This document shows, piece by piece, positions 9,316-19,238 of a DNA stretch of 34,115 nucleotides (its first letter is position 1; each line of letters opens with the position of its first letter). Origin of the DNA: an uncultured Bacteroidota bacterium (GTDB taxonomy: Bacteria > Bacteroidota > Bacteroidia > Chitinophagales > Chitinophagaceae); assembly GCA_903821975.1 (NCBI GenBank), contig CAIJNJ010000242.1, positions 1 through 34,115 on the forward strand, read 5' to 3'. The notes below the pieces were generated by a model that saw only the letters and a program-made list of their open reading frames with translations, did no database searches and was not told the DNA's origin. Both the position numbers and the translations under genes were made by a program.

Positions 9316-10437
9316 ACAAAAGTTGTTACGGTAAATACGCAGCCGGCGGCCATCACAGGGAATGTACCTTTCTGTCAGACTTTTTCTATAAACTTAACTG
9401 ACGCAACAACCGGGGTTACATGGAGCAGCAGTACAACTTCCGTAGCCACCGTATCTGGTACAGGTGTGGTAACTGGCGTGAGCGTGGGTACTTCTACGAT
9501 AACATGTGGAGTGCTAAGTTGCTTCGCGACTACAGTAGTAACCGTGAACACGCAACCGGTAGCAATTACTGGCATAGCAAGTGTATGCCAGGGCGCTACC
9601 ACTGCGCTTACAGATGCTACCGGTGGTGGTACATGGAGCAGCACTACTACTACTGTCGCTACCGTCGGAACTGATGGCACCGTAACTGCAAGCAATATCA
9701 ATGTGGGCACTTCTACGATATCATATACTATAGGTAGCTGTGTTGCTACAAAAATTGTCACAGTAAATACGCAACCTGCAGCAATCACGGGTAATGTGCC
9801 CTTCTGCCAGACTTTTTCCATAAACTTATCTGACGTTACAACCGGTGTTACGTGGAGCAGCAGTACAACTTCTGTAGCTACAGTGTCCGGAACAGGTGTG
9901 GTAACAGGCGTTGGTGTGGGTACCTCCACCATCACATGCGGGATACTAAGCTGCTATGCAACTACGGTAGTTACTGTAAACACACAACCTGTAGCTATTA
10001 CGGGTACGCCAACGTTGTGCGAGGGCGCTACAACTGCGCTTACAGACGCTACCGGCGGCGGCACATGGAGCAGCACTACTACGACTGTCGCGACTGTAGG
10101 CACAGATGGTACTGTAACGGCAAGCAATATTAATGTGGGCACGTCTACGATATCATATACTATAGGCAGTTGTGTGGCTACAAAAATAGTGACGGTAACC
10201 ACCCAACCGGCTATAATAACCGGTAATGCCCCTATTTGCCAGACCTTCACCGAAACACTATCGGATGCCACAGGTGGTGGAACATGGAGCAGTGTTACAA
10301 CTTCGGTAGCTACAATTTCATCAACCGGCCTGGTTACAGGCGGCCTTGTTGGAACATCGGTAATATCATACACAATAGGCGGGTGTGCTGCCACTGCCAT
10401 TGTAACAGTAAATATTCAACCGGCAGCTATATCCGGC
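8710..10437 (+). repeat. Higher-order tandem array: four dimeric Ig-domain units of 432 bp (219 + 213 bp)
   Basis: B-type units start at 8710, 9142, 9574, 10006; A-type units at 8929, 9361, 9793, 10225. Spacing is exactly 432 bp each time. Confidence 0.85.
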
Positions 10438-12954
10438 AGCTTATCAGTATGCCAGGGCCTGACAACCAGCCTTAGTGATGCTACCGGCAGCGGTGTATGG
10501 AGCAGTGTTAATCCCGGCACAGGCTCTGTGTCTGTAACAGGTGTTGTAACGGGTGTTACAAATGGCACAGCAACGATATCATATACTATTGGTGCCTGTG
10601 CGGCTAAAGTAGTCGTTACCGTTAATTCATTACCTTCTCCTATAACGGGTACAAAAACAGTATGCTCCGGCCTTACTACCAATTTATTTGATGGCACTGG
10701 CGGCGGTACATGGAGCAGCAGCAACTCGGCGATAGCCTCCATTGGCTCTACCGGCATTGTTACCGGCGGAGTTGTGGTTGTTACAAGCACTGCTACTATA
10801 ACTTATACCGTAGGTACAGGATGTATCAATACAACTGTGGTCACTGTTAATCCATTGCCCACAGCCATATTGGGAGCCAATAACGTATGCTTTGGTTCGT
10901 CCATTACACTAAGTGATGCGGGTCTCGGCACATGGAGCAGCCAGAACACGAGTATTGCCACTGTTGGCTCATCAACAGGTGTCGTGACTGGCACCGGAGT
11001 TGGTGTTACTACGATAACCTATGCACTGCCCACTGGCTGCATCATCACCGCACCAATGACAGTGAACCCTGTACCTGTTGCTATTACAGGTCCTGATTTA
11101 GTTTGTGTTGGTTCGACAATAACCTTAAGCGACCTGACAGGTCTTGGCACATGGAGCAGCAGTAATACAGCATGGGCAACAGTTATTGCCGGCACAGGGG
11201 TGGTAACAGGTGTAGCAGGCGGAGTGGTAAACATCAGTTATATTCTCGGCACAGGCTGTTATGCAATATACCCTGTAACCGTTGATGCACAGCTTGCTGT
11301 AATAACACCCGTAGGTGACACGACATTCTGCCCTGGCGGTTTTGTGGCCCTTACTGCGAATGTAGGAACGGGACTTACTTATCAATGGTATGTTGGCGGC
11401 GCTGCGATAGGTGGTGCAATAGCATCAAGCTATATAGCAACTACCAGTGGCAGTTACCAGGTATTCGTAACTAATGCAGCAGGTTGTTCCACACTTTCTA
11501 TACCCATGCTGGTAACTGTGGATACAGCAGTTGCTACGATCACGGCGAGCACAAGTACAACTATCTGTTCGGGCTCATCGGCAACGCTGGATGCCAATAC
11601 AGGCGGAGGACTTAGCTACCAATGGCTGCAGGATGGCGGTGCCATAGCAGGTGCTACAGCAAGTTCTTATACAACCACGCTGGCCGGTGACTATTCTATG
11701 ATCATCACCAACGCTACAGGCTGCTCTGCAACTTCGAATATCATTACGATATCCGTAAATCCTTCGCCAACAGCGAATATAGTATTATCTGGCCCGCTCA
11801 CATTCTGCCAGGGTGGAAGCGTTGTGATGACTGCCGACTATTCTGCTGACTATTCCTATCAATGGTACAATGGTGCTGGAGCGATAACAGGTGCAAATGG
11901 CGTGTCGTACACAGCTACCACAACCGGCAATTATTATGTAACGGTTTCTAATAGCTATGGTTGTAGCGCCACATCAATAGTGATGTCGGTAGTAGTGAAC
12001 CCATTGCCTAATGTAGGTATTACTGCGAGTGGCGCTACATTGTTCTGCACTGGCGGCAGTGTTACACTTAGTGCTACTGCCGGGTACAATTACCAGTGGT
12101 ATCGTGGAGGAGTGGCAATTGCAGGTGCTACTAATGCATCTTACTTAGCTACTGTCGGCGGTGGATACCGCGTGCAGGTAACAGATCCTACCACAGGATG
12201 TTTTGACGAAACACATGCAGACACTGTGGTGACTGTGGTAGGCACACCAGTTGTAGTGCCGGTAACACCTGCATCATTCTGCTGGGGTGGCAGCTCATTA
12301 CTGTCTACCAGTGTATCGGGTACAACAGGTACAATAACCTATCAATGGTATTTTAACGGAGTAGCAATAGCCGGTGCAATAGGGCCAATGTATAACGCAA
12401 CGGTGCCCGGTAATTATAGCTGCCAGATAACAATACCCGGTAGCTGCACTAATATGACGGTGGCTATACCAGTTACAGAATTCCCATTGCCTGATCCGCT
12501 GATCACTTTCGACGGTTCATGGTTCCATACAGCGCCATACTATATCGCCTACCAGTGGTACAAGGATATGGTAGCAATCCCGGGGGCTACCGGTTCGGGT
12601 ACACCATCAATGGGTGCCGGTAATTACAAGGTCGCAGTAACAGATACGAACGGTTGCCAGTCATACTCGGATATATATGTGTACACGGGCAACGTAAATA
12701 CTACAGGTGTACAGAACGTAAGTGTCAGCGATATCAAGATATACCCTAACCCGGCACAAACTGTTGTTCATGTAGAAGCCGGCATACAGGTTCGCGTTGC
12801 GATAAATGGTATAGATGGCCGTTCGGTTCTTAACGTGCAGGATGTAAAGGATATAGATATCAGCAACCTTCCGGATGGGGTGTATATGATCATGGTATAT
12901 GATACTAACGGGCAAATGCTGAAAGCAGATAAGCTCGTGAAAGCAGCTAATTGA
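9316..12954 (+). pseudogene. C-terminal part of the adhesin: further BIG2-type repeats, Ig-like YQWY repeats and T9SS type A sorting domain
   Basis: Same frame as 7741..9315. Open from 9316 (TKVVTVNTQPAAITGNVPFC...) although the track begins at 9466. C-terminus IKIYPNPAQTVVHVEAG...DISNLPDGVYMIMVYDTNGQMLKADKLVK is a typical Por-secretion tail. Confidence 0.75.
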
Positions 12955-12968
12955 TCTCAAATTACTTT

Positions 12969-13004
12969 AAAGAGCGGCATCTTCTCGGGGATAGCCGCTC
13001 TTTT
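12969..13004 (+). terminator. Intrinsic terminator after the adhesin gene
   Basis: aaagagcggc-atcttctcggggata-gccgctctttttc: stem of about 10 bp followed by a T-tract. Confidence 0.75.
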
Positions 13005-13147
13005 TCATAGTAAAACGATAAAGAAGGGCGATTTGGCTTTTTCACCGCCATTTTGCATCCCTTTACCGACTTACCCCAATAATTAACCGAAATAAATTTT
13101 CATATCCTTTGCCTACCGCATAGATTTGCACCATAATATAATACTGA

Positions 13148-15400
13148 ATGAAGACACACGTACAATTTAGATTTTTCAGGCCTTTCGCATTTTTATTTTC
13201 GTTACTGCTTATTGCGGCTACCACAAATGCACAATATAAGATCAGCGGCACGGTGGTAGATGATAAAGGCCGGCCTGTAAGAGGTGCCAGCGTGTACCTT
13301 GATAATACAATTGATGGCGGCACAGCAGACAGCATGGGTATTTTCCGCTTCACTACTTCAGAAAAAGGTAACCAGTCCATTGTAGCATCAGAGGTGAGCC
13401 ATACCACCACCGGCCTCCCGATCGTGATCAACGGCGATATGAGCGGCATAGTACTGCGTATGAAAGCAAATAAAGCGCATGACCTTGATGCCGTGGTTAT
13501 CACTGCCGGTTCTTTCGATGCATCTAACGATAAAAGCAAAACCGTATTGCGCCCACTGGACATTGTAACTACCGCGGGTGCAAATGCAGATGTGGTAAAA
13601 GCTATAGAGATGCTTCCCGGCACACAACAGACCGGCACCGACAACGGCCTCTTTGTAAGGGGTGGTGATGCCAGCGAGCTTTCCATACTTGTTGACGAAA
13701 TGGTGGTGCAGAATGCATTTTTCAGTGGTCCTCCCGGTGTGGCCACACGCAGCCGTTTCGGGGCATTTAATTACCAGGGCGTATCTTTCAGCAGCGGCGG
13801 GTATAGTGCGCGCTACGGACAGGCACTGTCCGGCGTACTGGAATTAAACACTACCGACCTGCCCGATAAAAGCACGGTAAACCTTGGTGTAAACATGGCC
13901 GGCTTATACGCATCCGGTACCAAGAAATGGAAGAACAGCGCCATCGATATCGGCGGTAGCTATAACAACCTTACTCCTTTTTATGGCCTTGCTACTACCA
14001 ACTTTAAATTTTACAAAGTGCCTGTGGGCGCCAGCGGCAATGTACGCTATGTATGGAAACCTAATAAAGATGGTATCTTCAAGATAAGCGCCAATACTTC
14101 ATACATGACGAGTGGCATAGATGTCCCCAACCCATATGCAGGCGTTACAAACTCAGTGACCGGCAGCTATAACCCATTTGCGGGCCTTTCAGATACTATA
14201 CCCTTTGTAACCAAAGACATGTATTACTATGCCAACGCCTCATACAAACAACTTTTCAAAGCAAAATACAGCCTCTATACCGCTGCATCATACAGTCTCG
14301 ATACTACTAAAAATTCGTTTGGCGGTATACCGATCGACGAAAAAGACCACCGTGCCCAGTTTCGTATAGAAGGCAAGGATTATTTTACCAGTCGGCTGAA
14401 CCTGCTGGTAGGCGCGGAGATACAGAACTTCGGGATAGGTAAATCATTTACGGATACCCTGCATGAGAAATATACCGAGACACAAACTGCCGGATACGCA
14501 GAGCTGGAGTGGACACCGATAAATCTTATTGCCATACGCCCCGGCATACGTTATGAACACAGCGCATTGCTTAATAAAGATAATATAGCGCCGCGCATAT
14601 CTATGGCCATTAAAACAAGCGACCATAGCCAGATTTCGCTGGCCAGCGGCATCTTTTACCAGAACCCTGATAACCTGTACCTGCTTGCAGGCCTGCGTCC
14701 CGGCCAGCAGGAAGCTATACATTACATAGCTAACTGGCAATACACTAAAAATGACCGCACACTTCGCATAGAAGGCTATTATAAAAAATACCTGAACCTG
14801 GTGCTGGAGCGTGATACCGTTTTTGATCCGAACAGCTACCGTATCATTACGCCATATACACGCGTAGACAACAGCGGATATGGTTATGCGCAGGGCCTGG
14901 AATTATTTTACCGTGATAAGAAAACAGTCAAAAATCTTGATTACTGGATTTCTTACAGCTACATCGACACCAAAAGAAAGTATGCCAATTTCCCTACGGA
15001 AGCCACACCTACCTACATTGCAGATAACAACCTGAACCTGGTGGCAAAATACTTTGTGGATAAATGGCAGACCAATTTCAGCGCTACATACAGCTACGCA
15101 AGCGGCCGGCCATACTATAACCCAAATAACCCTACATTCCTGGGCGACAGAACACCGGATTTTAATAACCTGGCGCTTACAGTTGCCTACCTGCACAGCT
15201 TTGGGAAATGGTTCACTGTATTTTACCTGAGCATTGACAACATCACCAACCAGCACAACGTTTTCGGATACAGGTATACTTACGATGCAAACAACGTAGT
15301 TACAAGTGCGCCGCCAACCCCTATTGTGCCCGCACTTTACCGCTCCATATTTTTCGGAGTGAACATGTCGCTGACACAGTTTAAAAAGGACGAACTATAA
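13148..15400 (+). CDS. TonB-dependent receptor with N-terminal carboxypeptidase-regulatory-like domain
   Basis: ISGTVVDDKGRPVRGASVYLDNTIDGGTADSMGIF, plug-like VVKAIEMLPGTQQTGTDNGLFVRGGDASELSILVDEMVVQN, beta-barrel to the C-terminus. Confidence 0.9.
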   Translation: MKTHVQFRFFRPFAFLFSLLLIAATTNAQYKISGTVVDDKGRPVRGASVYLDNTIDGGTADSMGIFRFTTSEKGNQSIVASEVSHTTTGLPIVINGDMSGIVLRMKANKAHDLDAVVITAGSFDASNDKSKTVLRPLDIVTTAGANADVVKAIEMLPGTQQTGTDNGLFVRGGDASELSILVDEMVVQNAFFSGPPGVATRSRFGAFNYQGVSFSSGGYSARYGQALSGVLELNTTDLPDKSTVNLGVNMAGLYASGTKKWKNSAIDIGGSYNNLTPFYGLATTNFKFYKVPVGASGNVRYVWKPNKDGIFKISANTSYMTSGIDVPNPYAGVTNSVTGSYNPFAGLSDTIPFVTKDMYYYANASYKQLFKAKYSLYTAASYSLDTTKNSFGGIPIDEKDHRAQFRIEGKDYFTSRLNLLVGAEIQNFGIGKSFTDTLHEKYTETQTAGYAELEWTPINLIAIRPGIRYEHSALLNKDNIAPRISMAIKTSDHSQISLASGIFYQNPDNLYLLAGLRPGQQEAIHYIANWQYTKNDRTLRIEGYYKKYLNLVLERDTVFDPNSYRIITPYTRVDNSGYGYAQGLELFYRDKKTVKNLDYWISYSYIDTKRKYANFPTEATPTYIADNNLNLVAKYFVDKWQTNFSATYSYASGRPYYNPNNPTFLGDRTPDFNNLALTVAYLHSFGKWFTVFYLSIDNITNQHNVFGYRYTYDANNVVTSAPPTPIVPALYRSIFFGVNMSLTQFKKDEL

Positions 15401-15586
15401 TGTCGTGGCCCGAATTAGTCATTAGGAATTGGGATTGTTATAAATCGGTAAATGATATCTTTTGAGACAATTGCCATGACCTTCAGGCCGGGGATGATAA
15501 AATAAATTAGTACCGCTTTAGCCAAAACAAACACAGCAACCATAAATAACACTAAATCAAAAACAAACAACATAAAAACAACTACA

Positions 15587-16249
15587 ATGAAAAAGATGAT
15601 CTTAATGGGGGCAATGGCCCTCGCGACAATAAGTACACAGGCACAGGATTTCAAGCCGGTACTGGAAAAAACCTTCGTTGCCTTTGATACCACGTGGGAC
15701 CAGCCAACAAAAGTAGAACTGAGCAACAAGCTCTCGTTAATAGCAAAAAAATGGGACAATGAGTGGGTGACGCATTACTATCTCGCGTATAGCAAGGTTG
15801 CACTCACCTACAACGAAAAAGATGCTGCAAAAAAAGACGCCTATCTTGATGAGGCTGATAAAGAAAAACAGGATGCCGTAAGCATTCTTAAAAAAGACAA
15901 CGATGAAACGTATGTACTGGGCGCTATGATCGCCAATGGTCGTCTTGGTGTAGACCCAATGAACCGCTGGCAGAAATACGGTCCTATTTTCAGCGGTGAC
16001 CTGGAAAGCGCAAAAGACCTGAACCCGGACAACCCGCGTATGTACCTGGAGCAGGGCATCAGCAAGTTTTTCACGCCAAAAGCCTTTGGTGGTGGTAAAA
16101 AAGCGGCATTACCCTATTTCGAAAAAGCAGATGCATTGTTTGCCAAAGAAGCCGCCACTCCGGCCGCAAATGATATCACCAAACCACATTGGGGAAAAAT
16201 GCAGAACGATTATTTCCTCAAACAGTGCAAAATCGAAGATAAGGAGTAG
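15587..16249 (+). CDS. Secreted hypothetical protein of about 220 aa (helical/TPR-like), downstream of the TonB receptor
   Basis: MKKMILMGAMALATISTQAQ signal peptide; helical YYLAYSKVALTYNEKDAAKKDAYLDEADKEKQDAVSILKKDN. Confidence 0.65.
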   Translation: MKKMILMGAMALATISTQAQDFKPVLEKTFVAFDTTWDQPTKVELSNKLSLIAKKWDNEWVTHYYLAYSKVALTYNEKDAAKKDAYLDEADKEKQDAVSILKKDNDETYVLGAMIANGRLGVDPMNRWQKYGPIFSGDLESAKDLNPDNPRMYLEQGISKFFTPKAFGGGKKAALPYFEKADALFAKEAATPAANDITKPHWGKMQNDYFLKQCKIEDKE

Positions 16250-16344
16250 TTGATAATCAAGGAACTATGCTCTGGCACGATACTTTTATGTATAGCGGCA
16301 AATAGCAAATTTCCTTTCTGATACATCTTCTTAATTTTCCCTCC

Positions 16345-16377
16345 TCAGGGGCTGGCGCGAAAAGCATCAGCCCCTGA
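16345..16377. terminator. Hairpin between convergent genes, possible terminator
   Basis: TCAGGGGCTG-13 nt-CAGCCCCTGA, perfect 10-bp stem, but no clear T-tract. Confidence 0.45.
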
Positions 16378-16410
16378 ATCATTTAAGTGACATAATCTGA
16401 ACGGCGCACC

Positions 16411-17064
16411 TCACTTCCATTTGTTCCCTTCTGCATACAGGTCAAAATCAATTCCGAGATTAAGGGCACCCATCCGCTGGATGCTTTCATTATCAATATG
16501 TGGTCCACCTAGCATTGTATTCCCATTATGGGCAATAATGACAACTTGTATAAACCCGTTTGCCTTGTCCACTAATCTTGCAATTCCCTCTTTATCCTGT
16601 TCCAAAAAATCCAGCAGCTTTTTTAATTTATCTTCAAATTCGTCAGGCTCAGGATTGGGCTCAAATCTGATAACGCTATTTTTATAGTACCCGTTGCCAA
16701 ATTTCTTTTTATCTCGTTTATTGTGAATGCTGGTGGGCTTAAGCCTGGTCATTAACGAAAGTTCATTTGCATCAGACATATCCGAGTAAGCTTTAAAGTA
16801 AACGCAGTTATTACTTTCTATATCTACCCCGGCAACTGCAATTTCAGGGACGGTGTTTACATAAATAGCCAAATAGAATTTTTCATTCTTAACCGGGAAA
16901 TATATGATACCAGTACCGTCCTCTTTCTCATCATCTACACGCTCAATTTTGGGTTTACCATCCTGATAGACCACCTCATGGATTTTCATAAACTCTTCCA
17001 TTACACCGAAGTTTCTATTTTTAATTTCTTCGATGGCACATTGAACAATCCGTATATTTATCAT
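16411..17064 (-). CDS. DUF4279-like protein with an additional N-terminal domain
   Basis: C-terminal half (FEDKLKKLLDFLEQDKEGIARLVDKANGFIQVVIIAHNGNTMLGGPHIDNESIQRMGALNLGIDFDLY) resembles DUF4279; the first ~100 aa are a separate beta-rich domain. Confidence 0.6.
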   Translation of the reverse strand: MINIRIVQCAIEEIKNRNFGVMEEFMKIHEVVYQDGKPKIERVDDEKEDGTGIIYFPVKNEKFYLAIYVNTVPEIAVAGVDIESNNCVYFKAYSDMSDANELSLMTRLKPTSIHNKRDKKKFGNGYYKNSVIRFEPNPEPDEFEDKLKKLLDFLEQDKEGIARLVDKANGFIQVVIIAHNGNTMLGGPHIDNESIQRMGALNLGIDFDLYAEGNKWK

Positions 17065-17138
17065 AGATTATACAATTTACATAATATTCTAAATTACGTA
17101 GGCCGATGCTTGAAAGCTCAAAATATATTACCAAGTAA

Positions 17139-17157
17139 GCCCCTTTAGGGGTTTGGG
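17139..17157. repeat. CCCCTTTAGGGGTTTGGGG repeat supplying the stop codon of the SRPBCC gene
   Basis: gcccctttaggggtttggg; CCCC-TTTA-GGGG palindrome, related to 23803..23825. Confidence 0.65.
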
Positions 17158-17582
17158 GTTTCCAACAGCTCCTTCATACCCTTCAACACTTTCTTCCAGT
17201 TCTCCGCGGAATGTACTTTCATTTCTTCTGATGGAATATTATCCTGGGTAACGGATATTTCTGTTTTCCCGTCTTTTTCTGCCAGCTCATAAGTTACGGT
17301 CACATAGTTCTCCGGTTTATCTTCTATGCCCGACATAGAGCTCCAGTAGGTGTGTTTCAGTAACTTATCAGGTTCCAGTGCCAATATCTTGCCTTTGTCC
17401 TCGTATGTTTTTCCCTGCCAGCTACCACTATATATAAGCGGGCTGCCTACCTTCCAGTCAGATTTAGCATCCGAACCAAAAAAGTACTTTTTAATGATCT
17501 CGGGTGTTGTCAGCGCCGCCCATACTTTTGCGGCCGGAACATTAATCGTTTCTGTAACGGTCCCAATAAGTGAGTTTTTCAT
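17145..17582 (-). CDS. SRPBCC/AHSA1 (START-like) domain protein
   Basis: MKNSLIGTVTETINVPAAKVWAALTTPEIIKKYFFGSDAKSDWKVGSPLIYSG...KVHSAENWKKVLKGMKELLE. Start moved to the internal Met at 17582. Confidence 0.88.
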   Translation of the reverse strand: MKNSLIGTVTETINVPAAKVWAALTTPEIIKKYFFGSDAKSDWKVGSPLIYSGSWQGKTYEDKGKILALEPDKLLKHTYWSSMSGIEDKPENYVTVTYELAEKDGKTEISVTQDNIPSEEMKVHSAENWKKVLKGMKELLETPNP

Positions 17583-17713
17583 AATTATTCGTTTTTCGGG
17601 AAAGGCCTTAAAATTCATGCCTTGTGGAAAACACCATCGGTCTTCGGACTATTGCTGCCAAAAATAGATAAATGCCTCATAGTGATAATAAACCCGAAAA
17701 TATATTCTCCCGT

Positions 17714-17757
17714 AAAGCCCCGGAACAAGGTCCCGATTTTTTTATCGGGAGGGGTTT
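17714..17757. repeat. Nested palindromic repeat upstream of the dGTPase gene
   Basis: aaagcccc-ggaacaagg-[tcccgat tttttt atcggga]-ggggttt; 7-bp inner stem plus outer CCCC/GGGG pairing. Confidence 0.6.
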
Positions 17758-17778
17758 GCGGTTTTGTATATTTACACC

Positions 17779-19173
17779 ATGAATTGGGCTTCGTTATACA
17801 GCGCACAACGCACCGGAGATAAAGAACAGAAAAACACGAATAATGATCTTGTAAGGAACGCTTTCCTGCGCGATTATGACCGTATCATTTTCTCCTCTGC
17901 ATTCCGGCGGCTGCAAAATAAAACACAGGTTTTCCCATTGCCGGGGGCCATTTTCGTTCACAACCGGCTCACCCACAGCCTTGAAGTGGCATCTGTTGGC
18001 CGCTCACTGGGGAAAGCAGTTGGGGAAAAGATAGCTGCCAGGTACAGCACCGAAACCGAAAGCTTCCGCGAGTTTTACAGGCACGAGCTGCCTTATGTCA
18101 TTGCATCTGCCTGCCTCGCGCATGATATTGGCAATCCACCATTCGGCCACTCGGGCGAAGATGCCATTCGGGCTTTCTTCAATGGCCTTACCGGGGATAT
18201 GCGCAAGCTTATACACGAGTCGCTGACTACTAACCAACTGAAAGATTTTGAAAATTTTGAGGGCAACTCAAATGCGTTACGGGTACTTACCAATAGCTTC
18301 AATGAGTCCGAACCGGGCGGATACAAGCTTACCTATACTACACTTGCCTCTTTAGTAAAATATCCCTGCTCGTCTACAGAAGGCTTTAATAAAAAGACGG
18401 GGCTGATCGCCACAAAGAAATCAGGCTTCTTTGATTCAGAAACAAATACCTATACACAGATAGCCGGCTTACTGCAGATACCCCGAAAAGAAGGCCATGA
18501 ACATGTATACGCGCGGCACCCGTTCGTGTATCTTACAGAAGCTGCCGATGATATCTGCTACCGGGTTATTGACCTGGAAGATGCACACAGGCTGCATATC
18601 ATATCGCTTGAAACGTTTAAGGATATGTTCCTTCCTTTCTTTGAAAATGAAACCGCCGAATACAACAAACGGGCCTACATAGAAAAAAAGCTGTCCAACA
18701 TCAATGACGACAACCAGAAGGTGCAATATATACGCGCACGCTGGATAGGGTTGATGATAGAGAAGATGGCAGACTTGTTTATGGCCCATGAAGAGGAACT
18801 ATTGAATGGGGCGCTTGAAAAAGACCTGCTCAAATGCCTGCCTGCTGCCGATCATCAACTGATAGACCGTATCAATGAGTTTTCGGTGAAGCATGTATAT
18901 AACTACAAAGCCGTAGTGGAAATAGAAATAGCGGGCTATAATGTGATTGGTGGCCTGCTTAAAGAGTTTGTGCATGCGGTACTGCACCCGGCACATCCAA
19001 AATCAGGCAAGCTTATTAAACTGGTATCGCCTCAATTCCCGATTTCCGCGAACGAAAAAGATGTTTACAAAAACATACAGTCGCTTGTAGACTTTATTTC
19101 CGGTATGACCGACCTGTATGCAATAGATATCTACCGTAAAATAACCGGCATCACAATTCCTGAATTAAGGTAA
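17779..19173 (+). CDS. dgt: Deoxyguanosinetriphosphate triphosphohydrolase-like protein (HD domain)
   Basis: MNWASLYSAQRTGDK, RDYDRIIFSSAFRRLQNKTQVFPL, VHNRLTHSLEVASVGRSLG, ACLAHDIGNPPFGHSGEDAI: dGTPase HD motifs. Confidence 0.93.
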   Translation: MNWASLYSAQRTGDKEQKNTNNDLVRNAFLRDYDRIIFSSAFRRLQNKTQVFPLPGAIFVHNRLTHSLEVASVGRSLGKAVGEKIAARYSTETESFREFYRHELPYVIASACLAHDIGNPPFGHSGEDAIRAFFNGLTGDMRKLIHESLTTNQLKDFENFEGNSNALRVLTNSFNESEPGGYKLTYTTLASLVKYPCSSTEGFNKKTGLIATKKSGFFDSETNTYTQIAGLLQIPRKEGHEHVYARHPFVYLTEAADDICYRVIDLEDAHRLHIISLETFKDMFLPFFENETAEYNKRAYIEKKLSNINDDNQKVQYIRARWIGLMIEKMADLFMAHEEELLNGALEKDLLKCLPAADHQLIDRINEFSVKHVYNYKAVVEIEIAGYNVIGGLLKEFVHAVLHPAHPKSGKLIKLVSPQFPISANEKDVYKNIQSLVDFISGMTDLYAIDIYRKITGITIPELR

Positions 19174-19174
19174 C

Positions 19175-19214
19175 AAGATGTCCCACACCTTCGGGCTGTG
19201 GAACATCTCGTTTT
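19175..19214 (+). terminator. Intrinsic terminator after dgt
   Basis: aagatgtcccacacc-ttcg-ggctgtggaacatctcgtttttt: long stem with UUCG-type loop and T-tract. Confidence 0.75.
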
Positions 19215-19238
19215 TTAATTTTTACTTTTGAATTTGCA

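Noticed and set aside
8655-10490. Multiple long alternate-frame and antisense ORFs (e.g. 9375..9935 minus, 9954..10400 minus, 8655..8969 plus)
   Set aside because: They arise from the repetitive Thr/Val/Gly-rich coding array; their periodicity simply mirrors the 432-bp repeat.
13063-13746. 227-aa minus-strand ORF
   Set aside because: Antisense to the TonB receptor N-terminus; Ser/Pro-rich shadow translation.
15401-15586. Possible RNA gene or regulatory RNA in the gap between the TonB receptor and the 15587 gene
   Set aside because: No convincing stem-loop, tRNA-like cloverleaf or known riboswitch core was seen by eye.
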